Shown in pieces: positions 34,734 through 44,126 of a DNA stretch of 64,000 nucleotides; the stretch's first letter is position 1; each line of letters opens with the position of its first letter. The stretch is taken from assembly GCA_020253445.1 (NCBI GenBank), contig JADCBP010000005.1, positions 496,001 through 560,000 of the forward strand, written 5' to 3'. Both the position numbers and the translations under genes were made by a program. Source of the DNA: Methylobacterium sp. Its GTDB lineage: Bacteria > Pseudomonadota > Alphaproteobacteria > Rhizobiales > Beijerinckiaceae. Below the pieces are notes generated by a model. That model was not told the origin of the DNA, did not search any database, and saw only the letters and a list, made by a program, of their open reading frames with translations.

Positions 34734-36260
34734 ATGACGTCCTTTCCGAAAGCCCGTGCGGACCTGAAGCCCAATACGGCTGCCTTCGAGCTCAACCCGC
34801 TCGTGAAGCCCACCGGCTTCCGCGAATATGATGCGCGCTGGTGGTTCGGGCATCCGGTTTCGGAAAAGGCGCCGGAACTGAACCTGATGGGCGTGCAGGC
34901 CCTTGGCCTCGGCATCGGTACTTATCTTGCCGAAACCGGCGTGAAGCAGCGCGTGGTCGTCGGCCATGATTTCCGCAGCTATTCGAACGCCATCAAGCTG
35001 GCGCTGGTCGCCGGCCTCATGGGTTCGGGCTGCGAGGTGGTGGATATCGGCCTCGCCATGTCGCCCATGGCCTATTTCGCGCAGTTCGCGCTCGATGTGC
35101 CGGCCGTGGCGATGGTCACCGCCTCGCATAACGACAATGGCTGGACCGGCGTGAAGATGGGCTCGAACCGCCCGGTGACCTTCGGCCCCACCGAGATCAA
35201 CCGCATCAGGGAAATCGTGCTCAACGCGCAATATCGCTACGGGCAGGGCAGCTATTCCTTCGTCGAGAACTTCTTCGAGAGCCACTATTTCAAGGAACTG
35301 GCCGACCGCCCGAAGCTCAAGCGCAAGCTCAAGGTCATCTGCGCCTGCGGCAACGGCACGGCCGGCGCCTTCGCCCCGCAGGTGCTCGAAGCGCTCGGCG
35401 CGGAGGTGATCCGCCTCGATTGCGAACTCGATCATACCTTTCCGCGCTACAACCCGAACCCCGAGGACATGGAAATGCTCCATGCCATGGCCCATGCCGT
35501 GAAGGAGCATGGCGCGGATGTGGCACTCGGCTTCGACGGCGATGGCGATCGCTGCGGCGTGGTGGATAACGAGGGCCATGAGATCTTCGCGGACAAGATC
35601 GGCGTGATGCTGGCGCGCGATCTCGCGGCGCTGAACCCCAATGCGCTTTTCGTGGCGGATGTGAAATCCACCGGCCTTTTCGCGACCGACCCGGAACTCC
35701 GGCGCCTCGGCGCCAAGACCGATTACTGGAAGACCGGCCATTCCTATATCAAGAAGCGCGTGGCCGAACTCGGTGCGCTCGCGGGCTTCGAGAAGAGCGG
35801 GCACTTCTTCTTCAACCCGCCGGTAGGGCGTGGCTATGATGACGGGCTCGTGACGGCGATTGCGGTGCTCGACATGCTCGATCGCAACCCCGGCAAGTCC
35901 ATGGCCGATCTTTATCGTGCGCTGCCGAAGACCTGGGCCACGCCCACCATGGCGCCGCATTGCGAGGACGAGGTGAAATATGGCATTGTCGAGAAGGTCG
36001 TGGCGCGTATTGAGGCGATGCAGAAGGCCGGTGCTTCCATCGCGGGCCATCCGATTCGTGATGTGGTGACCGTGAATGGTGTGCGCGTGACGGTTGATGA
36101 CGGCACCTGGGGCCTCATCCGTGCCTCGTCCAACAAGCCGGAACTGGTCGTCGTCATCGAGAGCCCGGTCTCCGAAGCCCGCATGCGCGAGATGTTCAAG
36201 GCGATGGATGCGATCCTGCGCGAGCACAGGGAAGTCGGTGCCTATAACCAGACGATCTGA
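34734..36260 (+). CDS. manB: Phosphomannomutase/phosphoglucomutase
   Basis: 508 residues of the alpha-D-phosphohexomutase family. It has the phosphoserine loop in TASHNDNGWTGVKMG near residue 130, the metal-binding loop GFDGDGDRCGV near 265, the sugar-binding loop EKSGHFF and a C-terminal phosphate-binding domain (IRASSNKPELVV). It interconverts mannose-6-P and mannose-1-P, and often the glucose equivalents. It lies 11 bp before manC, so the pair makes GDP-mannose. Confidence 0.93.
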   Translation: MTSFPKARADLKPNTAAFELNPLVKPTGFREYDARWWFGHPVSEKAPELNLMGVQALGLGIGTYLAETGVKQRVVVGHDFRSYSNAIKLALVAGLMGSGCEVVDIGLAMSPMAYFAQFALDVPAVAMVTASHNDNGWTGVKMGSNRPVTFGPTEINRIREIVLNAQYRYGQGSYSFVENFFESHYFKELADRPKLKRKLKVICACGNGTAGAFAPQVLEALGAEVIRLDCELDHTFPRYNPNPEDMEMLHAMAHAVKEHGADVALGFDGDGDRCGVVDNEGHEIFADKIGVMLARDLAALNPNALFVADVKSTGLFATDPELRRLGAKTDYWKTGHSYIKKRVAELGALAGFEKSGHFFFNPPVGRGYDDGLVTAIAVLDMLDRNPGKSMADLYRALPKTWATPTMAPHCEDEVKYGIVEKVVARIEAMQKAGASIAGHPIRDVVTVNGVRVTVDDGTWGLIRASSNKPELVVVIESPVSEARMREMFKAMDAILREHREVGAYNQTI

Positions 36261-36271
36261 CGGAGCTTCTC

Positions 36272-37696
36272 ATGTCGCAGCCGATCATCCGGCCCGTCAT
36301 CCTCTGCGGCGGCTCCGGCACGCGGCTCTGGCCGCTCTCGCGCGAGGCCTTTCCGAAGCAGTTCGCGCCCATCATCGGCAAGCGCTCCACCTTTCAGGAA
36401 ACGCTATTGCGCGTGAAGGACCCGGCTGTTTTTGGAAAGCCGCTCGTCATCACCAACCGGTCGCATCGCTTCATGGTCGAGCGCCAGCTGGCCGAGATCG
36501 GCATCGCGGCGGATATCCTGCTTGAGCCGATGGCGCGGGATTCGGGCCCGGCCGTGCTGGCTGCGGCGCTCTACCTTCATCGCCAAACCCCCGATGCGCT
36601 TGCCCTGATGCTGGCGGCGGATCACCTCGTGCTGAAGCCCAAAGCCTTTGTCGAAGCGGTGGTTGCCGGTCGGGCCGTGGCCGCTGCCGGCGGCATCGTC
36701 ACCTTCGGCATCCTCCCCACCTCGCCCGCCACCGGCTATGGCTATATCGATCCGGGCGAGGAAAGCGGCGCGGGCCTGCGCGCCGTGCGGCGTTTCGTCG
36801 AGAAGCCGGATGCCCGGCGCGCGCTGGAATATGTCGCCTCGGGTTATCTTTGGAACTCGGGCAACTTCCTCTTCGCTCCTTCCACCGTGATCGGCGAATA
36901 CCGTGACAGCCAGCCCGAATGCGTGAACCATGTCGAGGCGGCGCTGGCTGAGGCCAGCGTCGATCTCGAGGTTCCCACGCTTAACGAGGAGCACTTCGCC
37001 AAGGCGCGCAAGATCGCCTTCGATATCGCGGTGATGGAAAAGACCCGCCATGCCCATGTCGTTGCCGGAGATTTCGGCTGGTCCGATATCGGGGATTGGA
37101 ACGCGCTCTGGGAGGTTTCCGAAAAGGATAATGCCGGCAATGCAGGGCAGGGGCCTGTGCTGATGGTGGAGACCGAGGGCAGCTATGTCTCGACCGAGGA
37201 TCAGCTTGTCGCGACCCTCGGCGTGAAGGATCTCGTGGTCGTCGCCACACGGGATGCCGTTCTCGTTGCGGATCGGCACAAGGTCGGGCAGGTGAAGCAG
37301 CTGGTCGAGCGCCTGAAGCAGGATGGCCGGCCGGAAGCCTCCCACCACGCGCGCGTCTTCCGCCCCTGGGGCTGGTACCAGACGCTCGTCCTGCAGGATC
37401 GCTCGCAGGTGAAGCGCATTGTCGTCTATCCGGGCGGAAAACTGTCACTGCAGAAGCATTTCCATCGCTCCGAGCATTGGGTCGTCGTGCGCGGTACGGC
37501 GCGCGTCACCATTGGCGACAAGACAGAAGATCTCATCGAGAACCAGTCCGCCTATATCCCCAGTGGGGTCGTGCATCGGCTCGAGAATCCCGGCCGGATC
37601 GATGTTGAGATCATCGAGGTGCAGACTGGCAGCTATCTCGGCGAGGATGACATCGTGCGGCTTCAGGATATCTACAGCCGCGCGGGCACCGCCTGA
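36272..37696 (+). CDS. manC: Mannose-1-phosphate guanylyltransferase / mannose-6-phosphate isomerase
   Basis: 474 residues. The N-terminal nucleotidyltransferase (PVILCGGSGTRLWPLSREAFPKQF; FVEKPDARRALEYVASGYLWNSGNFLF) is fused to a C-terminal type II cupin isomerase (VYPGGKLSLQKHFHRSEHWVVVRGTA). It produces GDP-mannose, the substrate of gmd two genes on. The family length and both domains are complete. A short Shine-Dalgarno GGAG precedes the ATG. The 181-bp gap after it holds nothing I recognise. Confidence 0.96.
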   Translation: MSQPIIRPVILCGGSGTRLWPLSREAFPKQFAPIIGKRSTFQETLLRVKDPAVFGKPLVITNRSHRFMVERQLAEIGIAADILLEPMARDSGPAVLAAALYLHRQTPDALALMLAADHLVLKPKAFVEAVVAGRAVAAAGGIVTFGILPTSPATGYGYIDPGEESGAGLRAVRRFVEKPDARRALEYVASGYLWNSGNFLFAPSTVIGEYRDSQPECVNHVEAALAEASVDLEVPTLNEEHFAKARKIAFDIAVMEKTRHAHVVAGDFGWSDIGDWNALWEVSEKDNAGNAGQGPVLMVETEGSYVSTEDQLVATLGVKDLVVVATRDAVLVADRHKVGQVKQLVERLKQDGRPEASHHARVFRPWGWYQTLVLQDRSQVKRIVVYPGGKLSLQKHFHRSEHWVVVRGTARVTIGDKTEDLIENQSAYIPSGVVHRLENPGRIDVEIIEVQTGSYLGEDDIVRLQDIYSRAGTA

Positions 37697-37877
37697 GCCC
37701 AAGCCGATGGCTTGCAAAGCCTCGCCATTCCTGAATTTTGCGATGGCGTTCCGCTGACCTGCCATCGGGAATCTCTTGTCGCTCCGCGCGCCATCGCCGA
37801 CCATCTGCCGCAGTTCATTCTCGCCGCGACGCGCACCACACCCGCGCGGCGTGGCGTTCGTCGGTCGCGGCGACGGG

Positions 37878-39032
37878 TCAGGCATCCCGCGCGATTGCAA
37901 GCCGCTCCTTGAGCGCGCGCAATTCGTTGCGCGTCTCCTTCAATGCGGCCCAGAGCACGGGGATCAGCTGGTCCGGCCGGAGCCATTGGCGGCTCTCGTG
38001 ATCAGCGGAATCCTCGAGGCCCCAGACGCCAAAATCGAGCCCGGCGCCATCAAGCGCCGCCTTGATGTCCTGCGCGAGGAAACCGGCCTGAAGCCGTGAA
38101 TCGCCCTCCGCATCCTGCTTCCAGCGGAACAGCACGGGTTCGACCGCGTCGAGCAGGGCGAGGGCAGAGGCCTTGCGCAAGGGCGATTCCACGATTTTCT
38201 CTCGCGCATCCGAGGTCTGGATGGTGCCGGTCGCCGACCAGATTGCCTGGAACCGGGCACCCGCGCCCCCAAGCCGGGAGACATTGTCAGCCAGAGGCAT
38301 GAAATGCCCCGCACTGTCGAGCGCCACGCGCTCGGTTCCGCCGGTGCCGAAACGCAGGCTTCCCGTTCCATTGGTCATCAGCCGGAGGTTGCCGGTTGTC
38401 ACGCTCTGGATGGTCACCTGCGTCGGTGAAACGCTCATGGCATCATGCCAGGCCGTGCCATCGGCGCTCACCTTCACCTGGAAGGCATCGCTGCCCGTGA
38501 GGCCGAATTCCGCGCGGCCTGAATAGCCGGTCTGGAACACGAGGCTCGCGGTATTGGCCGGCGCCGTCTTGTTGACGACCATCCGGTGATTGCCACCCTC
38601 CTGGTCGAAACGGCTCACCGCCGAGTTCACGGCGAAGCGGGTTGTCGCATCCGCCATCGTCCCGATTCCGAGCCGCGTCATGTTCTGCAGTTCGGTCACC
38701 GCCGAACGCCATGTGCCGCCTTTGAAGATCTGGACCGCATCCACCGCATCGACCCAGGCAAGCCAGCCCTCGCGCGGCGTGAAGAACTGCCAGCCGCCAT
38801 CGAACCAGCCGGCAATCTGCCCTGCCTTCGAGGTCCATGCGCCGCCGGCCCCCGCGGGCACCGCATAGCAATCTCCCTCCGTCGGGGTAGGGGGCGGAGT
38901 GGTGGTCGCCGTCGATTTCAGCACGAGCTGGCATAGGGCATCGAGTGCTCGCAGCGCCTCGTTCAACGTCACGTGCTTCTGCGCCTGGCCGGCAGCGAGA
39001 TAGGGCAATTGAAGGCGGGGCGTGAGGCTCAT
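37878..39032 (-). CDS. DUF2793 / Peptidase_S74 fibre protein (GTA head-spike-like)
   Basis: 384 residues. The N-terminal DUF2793 part reads RLQLPYLAAGQAQKHVTLNEALRALD and GDCYAVPAGAGGAW. A beta-rich middle (VTTGNLRLMTNGTGSLRFGTGG) follows. A C-terminal intramolecular chaperone domain of the endosialidase type has the autocleavage motif TSDAREKIVESPL, a predicted long helix and a coiled coil at the end. Such proteins trimerise as phage or GTA fibres that bind polysaccharide. It is isolated from other phage genes and sits between manC and gmd. Confidence 0.82.
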   Translation of the reverse strand: MSLTPRLQLPYLAAGQAQKHVTLNEALRALDALCQLVLKSTATTTPPPTPTEGDCYAVPAGAGGAWTSKAGQIAGWFDGGWQFFTPREGWLAWVDAVDAVQIFKGGTWRSAVTELQNMTRLGIGTMADATTRFAVNSAVSRFDQEGGNHRMVVNKTAPANTASLVFQTGYSGRAEFGLTGSDAFQVKVSADGTAWHDAMSVSPTQVTIQSVTTGNLRLMTNGTGSLRFGTGGTERVALDSAGHFMPLADNVSRLGGAGARFQAIWSATGTIQTSDAREKIVESPLRKASALALLDAVEPVLFRWKQDAEGDSRLQAGFLAQDIKAALDGAGLDFGVWGLEDSADHESRQWLRPDQLIPVLWAALKETRNELRALKERLAIARDA

Positions 39033-39226
39033 CAGGGGCTCCTCCGGGGAAAATGCGATGGAGCCAAGCTAGGCGCTCCCCGAAAGGGGGGGATAAGTGC
39101 CGAACCCACGCAGACCGGCGCGATTGACTTTACAGACTCCTTGCTGGCAGGCTCTGGTCATTCAAGGCTTGAACCGCTATCGCACCCGTCGAGCAGGAAC
39201 AGCCCCGGCGAAGGCGATCGATCGGA

Positions 39227-40294
39227 ATGACCAAAACAGCACTCATCACCGGCATCACGGGCCAGGACGGCGCCTATCTCGCTGAATTGCTGCTTGGCAA
39301 GGGCTACCGGGTGCATGGCGTGAAGCGTCGCTCCTCGTCCTTCAATACCGGGCGGATTGATCATCTCTATCAGGATCCGCATGAGCGCGACATTCGCCTG
39401 AAGCTGCATTACGGCGACATGACCGATGCGACGAACCTCATCCGCATCGTGCAGGAGACGCAGCCCGACGAGATCTACAATCTCGCGGCGCAATCCCATG
39501 TGCAGGTGAGCTTCGAAACCGCCGAATACACAGCCAATGCCGATGCCATCGGCACGCTTCGCCTGCTGGAAGCGATCCGCATCCTGAAGCTCGAGGGCAA
39601 GACACGCTTCTACCAGGCCTCGACCTCGGAACTCTATGGCAAGGCCCAGGAAGTGCCGCAGAGCGAGAAGACACCGTTCTATCCTCGCAGCCCTTACGCC
39701 GCCGCCAAACTCTATGCCTACTGGATTACCGTGAATTATCGCGAGGCCTATGGCATCCATGCCTCGAACGGAATTCTCTTCAACCATGAGAGCCCTTTGC
39801 GCGGCGAAACCTTCGTCACGCGGAAGATCACCCGCGCCGTGGCTTCCATCCATCACGGCCTGCAGGATGTGCTCTATCTCGGCAATCTCGACGCCATGCG
39901 CGACTGGGGCCATGCGCGCGATTATGTCGAGGGCATGTGGCGCATTCTCCAGCAGCCGCAGGGCGATGATTACGTGCTTGCGACCGGTGAAGCCCACACC
40001 GTGCGCGAATTCGTGGAGCGCGCCTTCGCGGAAACCGGCGTCGCCATCACGTGGGAAGGCTCGGGCGTGACGGAGATCGGTCGCGATGCGAAAACCGGCG
40101 CGGTGCGCGTTGAGATCGACCCGCGCTATTTCCGCCCGACGGAGGTGGATCTCCTGCTGGGCGATCCCTCGAAGGCCCATCATGTGCTGGGATGGAAGCA
40201 CAAGACCACCTTCCCCGACCTGGTGAAGGACATGATGCGTTCCGATCTCGATGTGGTTCTCCGCGAGCACAACCGGCAGGATCGCGATGCCTGA
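39227..40294 (+). CDS. gmd: GDP-mannose 4,6-dehydratase
   Basis: 355 residues of the short-chain extended family. It has the NADP-binding motif [19 protein letters not shown], the catalytic stretch [18 protein letters not shown] with the Tyr-Lys pair in [30 protein letters not shown] and [15 protein letters not shown]. It converts GDP-mannose to GDP-4-keto-6-deoxymannose. Its stop overlaps fcl by 8 bp, so the two steps to GDP-fucose are coupled. The 194-bp upstream gap contains TTGACT at 39124 but no convincing -10. Confidence 0.97.
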   Translation: MTKTALITGITGQDGAYLAELLLGKGYRVHGVKRRSSSFNTGRIDHLYQDPHERDIRLKLHYGDMTDATNLIRIVQETQPDEIYNLAAQSHVQVSFETAEYTANADAIGTLRLLEAIRILKLEGKTRFYQASTSELYGKAQEVPQSEKTPFYPRSPYAAAKLYAYWITVNYREAYGIHASNGILFNHESPLRGETFVTRKITRAVASIHHGLQDVLYLGNLDAMRDWGHARDYVEGMWRILQQPQGDDYVLATGEAHTVREFVERAFAETGVAITWEGSGVTEIGRDAKTGAVRVEIDPRYFRPTEVDLLLGDPSKAHHVLGWKHKTTFPDLVKDMMRSDLDVVLREHNRQDRDA

Positions 40295-41255
40295 GGCGCT
40301 GTTCCCGCTGGCTGGAAAAAGCGTCTTTGTCGCGGGCCATCGCGGCATGGTGGGGCAGGCGCTGGTGCGCGCGCTGAAGGCACGCGGCATCGAGCCGATT
40401 GTCGCGAACCGCGCCGAACTCGATCTTGAAAATCAGGCTGAGACCGAACGCTGGTTCGCAAGAAACCGCCCGCAGGTTGTTCTGCTCGCGGCGGCCCATG
40501 TCGGGGGCATTCTGGCGAATAACAGCTTTCCGCGCGATTTCCTTTACAGGAACGTGATGATCGCCGCGAATGTCATTGAGGCCGCGCATCGCCATGGCGT
40601 GGAGAAACTCGTCAATCTCGGCTCTTCCTGCATCTACCCGAAATTCGCGGAACAGCCCATCCGCGAGGAAAGCCTGCTCACCGGCAGCCTCGAACCCACC
40701 AACGAGTGGTATGCGATTGCAAAGATCACCGCGATCAAGCTGGCGCAGAGCTATCGCCGGCAATTCGGCGCGGACATGATCTCGCTGATGCCCTCGAACC
40801 TCTATGGTCCCGGCGACAATTACCACCCCGAGAACAGCCATGTGCTGCCCGCGCTCATCCGCCGTTTCCACGAGGCGAAGGAGGCGGGCGCGAAATCCGT
40901 CACGCTCTGGGGCAGCGGCACGCCGCGCCGGGAATTCCTGTTCGTGGATGATCTCGCGGAGGGCACCCTCTTCGCGACCGAACATTATTCCGGCGAGGGG
41001 CATCTCAATGTCGGCACCGGCACGGATGTGACCATCACGGAACTGGCGGGCCTCATCGCGACGGTCGTGGGCTTCGAAGGCGCGGTCGACCATGACCAAT
41101 CGAAACCGGACGGCACCCCGCGCAAGCTGATGGATGTCTCGAAGCTCGCCGAACTCGGCTGGCACGCGAAAACCTCTCTCCAGAAGGGTATTCGGCTGGC
41201 CTATGCCGATTTCCTCGCGGGCGGCGGGCGCAACCGACAAGGGGCAGGACCCTAA
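40287..41255 (+). CDS. fcl: GDP-L-fucose synthase
   Basis: 322 residues. It has the NADP motif [32 protein letters not shown], the catalytic [16 protein letters not shown] with [11 protein letters not shown], and [23 protein letters not shown]. It epimerises and reduces the Gmd product to GDP-L-fucose. ATG 40287 is used; the track's 40251 start lies inside gmd. GDP-fucose would be used in surface polysaccharide, though no fucosyltransferase is adjacent. Confidence 0.96.
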   Translation: MPEALFPLAGKSVFVAGHRGMVGQALVRALKARGIEPIVANRAELDLENQAETERWFARNRPQVVLLAAAHVGGILANNSFPRDFLYRNVMIAANVIEAAHRHGVEKLVNLGSSCIYPKFAEQPIREESLLTGSLEPTNEWYAIAKITAIKLAQSYRRQFGADMISLMPSNLYGPGDNYHPENSHVLPALIRRFHEAKEAGAKSVTLWGSGTPRREFLFVDDLAEGTLFATEHYSGEGHLNVGTGTDVTITELAGLIATVVGFEGAVDHDQSKPDGTPRKLMDVSKLAELGWHAKTSLQKGIRLAYADFLAGGGRNRQGAGP

Positions 41256-41265
41256 CCCGCGGACC

Positions 41266-42054
41266 CTAGCCCGCGATGAGCTTCTCGCGCTTCAGGATCA
41301 GCGAGGCCGTGACGACGAGCGCCGCGACACCGGCGATGAGCAAGGTCGAGATCGCGTTGATCTCCGGGCTCACGCCAAGGCGCACGGCGGAATAGATGCG
41401 CATGGGCAGCGTCGTGGCACCCGGCCCGGTCGCGAAGCTCGCGATCACGAGATCATCGAGCGAGAGCGTGAAGGCCAGGAGCCACCCGGCGATGATTGCC
41501 GGCAGCGCGAGCGGCAGGGTGATGGTCATGGTCACGCGCCACGGGCTCGCGCCGAGATCCTGCGCGGCTTCCTCGAGGCTGCGATCGAGCGTCGCAAGCC
41601 GCGCCTGCACGATCATGGTCACGAAGCAGAGCGTCAGCGTCGCATGCGCCAGCGTCACCGTCGCGAAGCCGCGCTCCACATTCAGCGCCACGAAGAGCAG
41701 CAGCAGCGAGAGGCCGGTGATCACCTCGGGCATGACCATCGGCGCGGCGATCAGCCCGCCGAAGAGCAGTTTCGCGCGGCCCGGTCGCGCCCGCTCCAGC
41801 GCCAGAGCGGCCAGGGTGCCAAGCACGGTCGCGATGGTCGCCGAAGCAATGGCCATGGCCAGAGAAAGCAAGGCTGCGTCCTTCAGCGCCTGATTTTGCC
41901 ACAGGCTCGCATACCATTGCGTGGAAAAACCGCCCCAGACCGTCACCAGTCGCGAGGCGTTGAAGGAATAGAGAATGAGAATGCCGATCGGCACATAGAG
42001 GAACAGCAGCCCGGCAATCAGCGCGAGCGCATGGACGAGACGGAAGCCTTTCAT
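41266..42054 (-). CDS. potI: Polyamine-type ABC permease (PotI/PotC)
   Basis: 262 residues with six hydrophobic helices and the permease EAA loop EEAAQDLGASPWRVTMTITLPLALP. FTLSLDDLVIASFATGPGATTLPMRIYSAVRLGVSPEINA is typical of PotC/PotI. It is the second inner-membrane subunit of a putrescine/spermidine importer. It starts at ATG 42054 in an ATGA overlap with the potH stop, and is the last gene of the operon. Confidence 0.9.
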   Translation of the reverse strand: MKGFRLVHALALIAGLLFLYVPIGILILYSFNASRLVTVWGGFSTQWYASLWQNQALKDAALLSLAMAIASATIATVLGTLAALALERARPGRAKLLFGGLIAAPMVMPEVITGLSLLLLFVALNVERGFATVTLAHATLTLCFVTMIVQARLATLDRSLEEAAQDLGASPWRVTMTITLPLALPAIIAGWLLAFTLSLDDLVIASFATGPGATTLPMRIYSAVRLGVSPEINAISTLLIAGVAALVVTASLILKREKLIAG

Positions 42055-42941
42055 CGGCTCGTCTCCTTCCGTTGGGTGATACTGCGGAGCATCATCATCG
42101 GCAGGATGATGAAGGCAAGAAGGCTCACGGCCACGGCGGAAGCCAGAGGCCAATCGCGGTTCGAGAAGAACTCGGTCCAGAGCACGCGGCCGATCATCAG
42201 GGTCTCCGAGCCACCAAGCAGGTCGGGGATCACGAATTCGCCGATTCCGGGAACGAAGACGAGGAAGCAACCGGCAAGAATGCCGGGCTTTGCCAGCGGC
42301 ACGGTGATGGTGAAAAAGCGCGTGAGCGGCTTCGCCCCGAGATCCGCCGCGGCCTCGATCAGGCTGCGATCCATCTTTTCGAGAACCGCGTAGATCGGCA
42401 GCACCATGAAGGGCAGGTAGGAATAGACCATGCCGATCAGCACGGCGGTTTCGGTATTGAGCAGACGCAGCGGCTCGCCGGTGAGGCCAATGCCCATCAG
42501 CACGCGGTCCAGCACGCCTTCGGGCCGGAGGATCGCCATCCACGCATAGACGCGGATGAGAAACGAGGTCCAGAACGGCAGGATGATCAGCAGAACCAGC
42601 AGGTTCTGCCAGCGTTTCGGGGCGCGTGTGATGGCATAGGCGAGGGGGAAGCCGATCAGAAGCGCGATGAGCGTTGCCATCCCTGCGATGCGGAGCGCGG
42701 TGAGAAACGCATCAAGATAAAGGCTGTCCTCCCAGAGCGTGCCGAACGCCTCGAAATCGAGCTGCGCCAGGAACTCGCCGATCTGCCCGAAGCCCGGCCA
42801 ATGCGGTGCATAGGGCGGCACCGCGCGCGCAGCATCCGACAGCGATATCCGCAGCACCATCAGGAAGGGCAGCACGAAGAACGCCCCGAGCCAAAGGATC
42901 GGCGCGAGCGCGGCAAGCCATGCGCGCTGGTCGCCCTTCAC
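42051..42941 (-). CDS. potH: Polyamine-type ABC permease (PotH/PotB)
   Basis: 296 residues with six helices and the EAA loop EAAADLGAKPLTRFFTITVPLAKPG. GCFLVFVPGIGEFVIPDLLGGSETLMIGRVLW is diagnostic of PotB/PotH. GTG 42941 is preferred because it forms a GTGA overlap with the ATPase stop, whereas the track's ATG 42980 would overlap by 43 bp. It pairs with PotI in the membrane. Confidence 0.9.
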   Translation of the reverse strand: MKGDQRAWLAALAPILWLGAFFVLPFLMVLRISLSDAARAVPPYAPHWPGFGQIGEFLAQLDFEAFGTLWEDSLYLDAFLTALRIAGMATLIALLIGFPLAYAITRAPKRWQNLLVLLIILPFWTSFLIRVYAWMAILRPEGVLDRVLMGIGLTGEPLRLLNTETAVLIGMVYSYLPFMVLPIYAVLEKMDRSLIEAAADLGAKPLTRFFTITVPLAKPGILAGCFLVFVPGIGEFVIPDLLGGSETLMIGRVLWTEFFSNRDWPLASAVAVSLLAFIILPMMMLRSITQRKETSR

Positions 42942-44095
42942 GTCGCGCCATCCAGCAGGATCGGCGCCTCGATATCCCACGAGAGCCAGACGGGATCATC
43001 CCAGCCGATCGGGCGCTCCGAGCGGCGTGTGCGATTGGTGACGCCCACGCGGACAATCGCGCCATCGGCAAGTTTCACCTGCACCATGGTCATGTCGCCG
43101 AGATAGCCGATATCCCAGACGATGCCCTCGACGCGGTTCACGCCTTCATGCGGCGGGGTGAAGCCGAGGGTGATCTTCTCGGGGCGCAGGCCGACATCCA
43201 CGCGGGTGCCGGGCGCGGGTTTCTCGCCCTCGTCATCGAGTTCGATGGTGCCGATGGTGGGGTGCAGCAGCGTCACCACCTCGCCCTCGACCTTCGTGAC
43301 GGTCGCCTCGAAGATGGTGATGTCGCCCACGAATTCGGCCACCGCGCGCGTCTGTGGCGCTTCATAGATCTCCGCCGGTGTGCCGACCTGCGCGAGGCGA
43401 CCCTTTCCCATCACGCCGATGCGATGGGCCATGGTCATGGCCTCGTCCTGGTCATGCGTGACCATCAGGAAGGCGAGGCCGAGCTTCTCCTGCAGGGCCA
43501 CGAGTTCGAATTGCGTCTCCTCGCGCAGCTTGCGGTCCAGTGCGCCGAGAGGTTCGTCGAGCAGCAGCACGCGCGGCCGCTTGGCGATGGCGCGCGCGAG
43601 CGCCACGCGCTGCTTCTGCCCGCCGGAGAGTTGATCCGGTCGGCGCCTGCCGAAATCCGCGAGGCGCACCAGGCTCAGCACTTCCTCCACCCGCGCCGCG
43701 ATCTCTGCCCTGGGCAGCCCCTCCTGCTTCAGGCCATAGGCGATGTTCTCCGCCACATTCATGTGCGGAAACAGCGCGTAGGATTGGAACATGAGGTTCG
43801 TGGGCCGCTGATGGGCGGGCACGCCGAGCACGCTTCGGCCATCCAGCAGGATATCGCCCGAGGTCGGCTCCTCGAAGCCCGCGAGCATGCGCATCAACGT
43901 TGTCTTCCCGCAGCCGGAGGGACCCAGAAGGGCGAAGAACTCGCGCGGGTAGAGATCGAGATCCACCCCCGCCACGGCTTCCACCGCGCCGAAGGATTTC
44001 CGCACATTGCAAAACGAGACGAGCGGTTTCGCGCCCGGATCAAGCCACGGCGCGAAACTCGATCGCACCGGGCCTGCGGCGCGCTCAATGCTCAT
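42938..44095 (-). CDS. potG: Polyamine-type ABC ATPase (PotG/PotA)
   Basis: 385 residues. Walker A is GPSGCGKTT, the Q-loop is LMFQSYALFPHMNVAEN, the signature QLSGGQKQRVALARA and Walker B VLLLDEPLGALD. A C-terminal TOBE domain (about residues 290-385, GLRPEKITL) follows, as in PotA/PotG. It couples ATP hydrolysis to polyamine import. It is separated from the binding-protein gene by about 30 bp. Confidence 0.93.
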   Translation of the reverse strand: MSIERAAGPVRSSFAPWLDPGAKPLVSFCNVRKSFGAVEAVAGVDLDLYPREFFALLGPSGCGKTTLMRMLAGFEEPTSGDILLDGRSVLGVPAHQRPTNLMFQSYALFPHMNVAENIAYGLKQEGLPRAEIAARVEEVLSLVRLADFGRRRPDQLSGGQKQRVALARAIAKRPRVLLLDEPLGALDRKLREETQFELVALQEKLGLAFLMVTHDQDEAMTMAHRIGVMGKGRLAQVGTPAEIYEAPQTRAVAEFVGDITIFEATVTKVEGEVVTLLHPTIGTIELDDEGEKPAPGTRVDVGLRPEKITLGFTPPHEGVNRVEGIVWDIGYLGDMTMVQVKLADGAIVRVGVTNRTRRSERPIGWDDPVWLSWDIEAPILLDGAT

Positions 44096-44126
44096 GATGC
44101 GGGAAACCGACCGGTGAGGAAGCGCA

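Noticed and set aside
37697-37877. A possible gene or tRNA in the manC-fibre gap
   Set aside because: The small plus-strand ORFs there have no ribosome site or family pattern, and no cloverleaf could be drawn.
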